From the NCBI GenBank assembly GCA_947623215.1, contig CANQGN010000088.1, positions 1 to 6,389 on the forward strand: a stretch of 6,389 bases of DNA, written 5' to 3'. This DNA is from an uncultured Clostridia bacterium. Lineage in GTDB: Bacteria; Bacillota; Clostridia; Oscillospirales; Acutalibacteraceae. Positions 4,495 through 6,389 of the stretch are shown here, piece after piece. Position 1 is the first letter of the stretch, and every line of letters begins with the position of its first letter. Under the pieces are notes generated by a model. That model was not told where the DNA came from. It did no database searches and was given only the letters and a program-made list of their open reading frames with translations. Both the position numbers and the translations under genes were made by a program.

Positions 4495-5852
4495 TGAAAA
4501 AAATCATTTTTTCGGTTTTTTCTTGTTTTTTCGCCCTGCTGCTGGCAGTCGGGGGCGCCCTGCCCCCCGCCGCGGCCGCCTGCTACACCCTGCCCGCCGG
4601 TACGCAGCTGCACGCCAAGGCGGTTTATATGATGAACGTAGAAACCGGCACGGTGGTGTATGAGCTCGACCCCCACCGCCAGGTTTACCCCGCCAGCGTT
4701 GCGAAGCTGATGACCGCGCTGGTGGCGGTGGAGCTTTCGCCCTCGCTGGACGAGAAAATCACCGTGTACGAAGGCGTGGTAGACGATTTGCTGGGCACGG
4801 GCGCCTCGGTTGCGGGGCTGCTGCCGGGCGAGCAGCTGACCATGCGCCAGCTGCTGGGCTGCCTGCTGGTGCCCTCTGCCTGCGACGCCGCCAACGCCAT
4901 TGCCATAGCCCTTTGCGGCAGCGTAGAGGCCTTTGTGGCGCAAATGAACCTGCGGGCTTCTACCCTGGGCATGAACGACAGTTACTTTACCAACGCCCAC
5001 GGCCTGCACGACCCGGCGCAGGTAACCAGCGCCTATGACTTAGTGCAGCTGGGCAAAGAAATATTAAACCACCCGGAGCTGACGGAGCTCTGCGCCTCTG
5101 TCTCATACACCCTGCCCCCCACCAACCTAAAGCAGGAGGAGCGGGTGTTTGAAACCACCAATTTTATGATTAACCCCACCTCCAGCTGGTATTACCGGCG
5201 GGTGCAGGGGCTGAAAACCGGCTATACAGACGACGCCGGCCGCAATTTGCTCTCGCTGGCCGAAAAAGACGGCCGCCGCTACCTCACCGCCGTGCTGGGC
5301 TGCCCGGTAGAAACGCTGAACGGCTACCAGGTGCACCACGAGTTTGACGATACCGACGCCCTGCTGCACTGGGCCTTTACCGACCTTGACTACCTGTGCG
5401 TAGTGCAAACCACCCGGCCGGTGGGCGAGGTAAAGGTAACGCTATGCGCCGATACCGACTATGTAACGGCGGTGCCCTCGGCGGATTTTTACGCCATTGT
5501 GCCTTCGCAGTCGGCCGAAAGCGTGCTGCTGGAACCTCACCTAACCGTAACCGAGCTGCGGGCGCCGGTAGAGCAGGGCACGCCGCTTGGCACCGCCACG
5601 GTACTCTGCGCGGGAGAAGAAGTGGGCACCGTGCAGCTGGTAGCCCAGCAAAGCTGCAAGCGCAGCCTGCTGCTGTGGATTCGCGACTGGTTTGTGCGGT
5701 TTTCTAAAGTGCTGCTGGTCATTGCCGCCGTGCTGGTGCTGCTCATTGCCGCCTTTGTGGTGTGGAACGTGCGGGTAAACCGTCGCCGGCGGCGGCTGTG
5801 GAACTCTAAAGTGCGCGACCGCGCGGGCGAAGCAGACGACCGCCGGTCGTAA
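4494..5852 (+). CDS. D-alanyl-D-alanine carboxypeptidase (peptidase S11, low-molecular-weight PBP)
   Basis: This 452-residue protein is of the DacA/DacF type. Residues 1-29 form a signal peptide (MKK, hydrophobic core, PPAAAA). The penicillin-binding domain (about 38-295) carries SVAK (68-71, nucleophile Ser68, general base Lys71) and KTG (241-243). The SxN motif reads S128-A-C130 instead of SxN, an unusual change at a catalytic residue. A beta-rich PBP5 C-terminal domain (about 300-385) follows. A strong membrane helix (about 404-426) is flanked by an Arg-rich run, so the enzyme should be anchored to the outer face of the membrane with a short basic cytoplasmic tail. The family removes the terminal D-Ala from pentapeptide stems and so limits crosslinking. 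The start has AAGGAG 7 nt upstream. The VanX-like gene follows after 37 nt with no terminator, suggesting one transcript. Confidence 0.92.
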   Translation: MKKIIFSVFSCFFALLLAVGGALPPAAAACYTLPAGTQLHAKAVYMMNVETGTVVYELDPHRQVYPASVAKLMTALVAVELSPSLDEKITVYEGVVDDLLGTGASVAGLLPGEQLTMRQLLGCLLVPSACDAANAIAIALCGSVEAFVAQMNLRASTLGMNDSYFTNAHGLHDPAQVTSAYDLVQLGKEILNHPELTELCASVSYTLPPTNLKQEERVFETTNFMINPTSSWYYRRVQGLKTGYTDDAGRNLLSLAEKDGRRYLTAVLGCPVETLNGYQVHHEFDDTDALLHWAFTDLDYLCVVQTTRPVGEVKVTLCADTDYVTAVPSADFYAIVPSQSAESVLLEPHLTVTELRAPVEQGTPLGTATVLCAGEEVGTVQLVAQQSCKRSLLLWIRDWFVRFSKVLLVIAAVLVLLIAAFVVWNVRVNRRRRRLWNSKVRDRAGEADDRRS

Positions 5853-5889
5853 CCCCCTTACAACAAGAACAGACGATAAGGAGAACGCT

Positions 5890-6389
5890 ATGCAGCTTGC
5901 ACCCATTCCCCCTGCCGCCTTTCCCGACGCGCCCGCGGGGCTTGCCCCCGTTCACGAACCGCTGGTGGACGTAGCCGCCCTTGGCGGTAAGCGCATTCGC
6001 CCCGCTATGGAGTATTACCGCCAGGGGCTGCCGGGGGCCACCCCCCGCTGCCTGCTGCGCCGCTCGGCGGCCGATCGACTGCTGACCGCCGCCCGGGCGC
6101 TGCCGCCCGGTTATTCCTTTCTTGTTTTTGACGCCTGGCGCCCCTTCGCCGTGCAGCAGGCGCTTTTTGACCGCTACCGGGCGCTGGTGGTGCGCACCGC
6201 CGAACGCCCGCTAACCGAAGCAGAAGTGCTGCAGCGGGTGCGGCTGTACGTTTCGCCCCCCTCGGCCGACCCCGCCTCTCCCCCCGCCCACACCACCGGC
6301 GGCGCGGTGGATTTAACCATAGTCGACCCCGCCGGGCAGCCCCTTGCCATGGGCACGGCCTTTGACGATTTTACCGAGGCGGCGGCCAC
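5890..6389 (+). CDS. D-alanyl-D-alanine dipeptidase, VanX-like (M15D), 3' truncated
   Basis: The frame is open from ATG 5890 to the window edge, 166 codons of a family usually about 180-230 aa. DAWRP (81-85) matches the DxxRP block whose Arg (here Arg84, Arg71 in VanX) polarises the substrate. HTTGGAVD (134-141) is the HxxGxAxD zinc motif, giving ligands His134 and Asp141. MGTAFDDFTEAAA (154-166) fits the VanX MGTxFDxF segment. The third zinc His and the catalytic Glu lie beyond the edge, so integrity is unknown. The family hydrolyses free D-Ala-D-Ala in the cytoplasm; no signal peptide is visible. AAGGAG lies 6 nt upstream of the ATG. Being 37 nt after a D,D-carboxypeptidase gene, it may share its transcript and take part in D-Ala turnover. 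Another M15 D,D- or L,D-peptidase activity is possible. Confidence 0.88.
   Translation, partial: MQLAPIPPAAFPDAPAGLAPVHEPLVDVAALGGKRIRPAMEYYRQGLPGATPRCLLRRSAADRLLTAARALPPGYSFLVFDAWRPFAVQQALFDRYRALVVRTAERPLTEAEVLQRVRLYVSPPSADPASPPAHTTGGAVDLTIVDPAGQPLAMGTAFDDFTEAAA

Noticed and set aside
4569..4583. Lipoprotein signal (AAAC at residues 27-30) in the carboxypeptidase
   Set aside because: The -3 position is Ala, not Leu-like, and the protein already has a C-terminal membrane helix; an ordinary signal peptidase I site is more likely.
4464..5009. Antisense open frame opposite the carboxypeptidase 5' half
   Set aside because: Composition is typical of a reverse-frame shadow and no family features are seen.
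5890..6389. Vancomycin-resistance vanX
   Set aside because: The fold and motifs match D-Ala-D-Ala dipeptidases, but without ligase, dehydrogenase or sensor genes in view a resistance role is not supported.

Overview
The window looks like a chromosomal core region of a fairly GC-rich Clostridia member (Bacillota), possibly an Oscillospiraceae/Ruminococcaceae-type gut anaerobe. The support is Clostridia-like S2 and EF-Ts sequences, strong AGGAGG-type ribosome binding sites, a TTG start, and a class A-like D,D-carboxypeptidase with a C-terminal membrane anchor. The lineage call is inference from protein flavour, not a database match. All six stop codons inside the window are TAA despite the high GC.

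Left block (1-1592, + strand): the 3' two thirds of a PfkB-family sugar kinase, most likely 2-keto-3-deoxygluconate kinase. It is followed after 59 nt by an RluB/RsuA-type 23S rRNA pseudouridine synthase starting at TTG. The block ends in a strong, probably bidirectional intrinsic terminator.

Middle block (1684-3556, - strand): the classic rpsB-tsf operon (ribosomal protein S2, then elongation factor Ts, 38 nt apart). It is driven by an extended -10 promoter and preceded by a roughly 150-nt leader with several possible hairpins. It converges on the pseudouridine synthase gene. Upstream of rpsB, on the same strand, is a small calcineurin-like metallophosphoesterase with two altered metal-site motifs and its own terminator overlapping its stop codon.

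Right block (about 4340-6389, + strand): a divergent cell-wall operon. It encodes a secreted, membrane-anchored D-alanyl-D-alanine carboxypeptidase (peptidase S11), then after 37 nt a D-Ala-D-Ala dipeptidase (VanX-like, M15D) cut by the window edge. One product trims the terminal D-Ala from muropeptide stems and the other splits D-Ala-D-Ala. Together they suggest peptidoglycan tailoring or D-Ala recycling; no vanH/vanA-like ligase is visible here.

The 177-nt divergent intergenic region (4317-4493) is the most structured regulatory stretch. Candidate promoters on the two strands would give 5' leaders that overlap in antisense, and a perfect 7+7 inverted repeat covers the minus-strand -10. No mobile element, CRISPR array, tRNA or rRNA gene was seen. 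I found no clear novel system. The best second-look items are the SxN-to-SxC change in the carboxypeptidase, the altered phosphoesterase motifs, and the divergent regulatory region.
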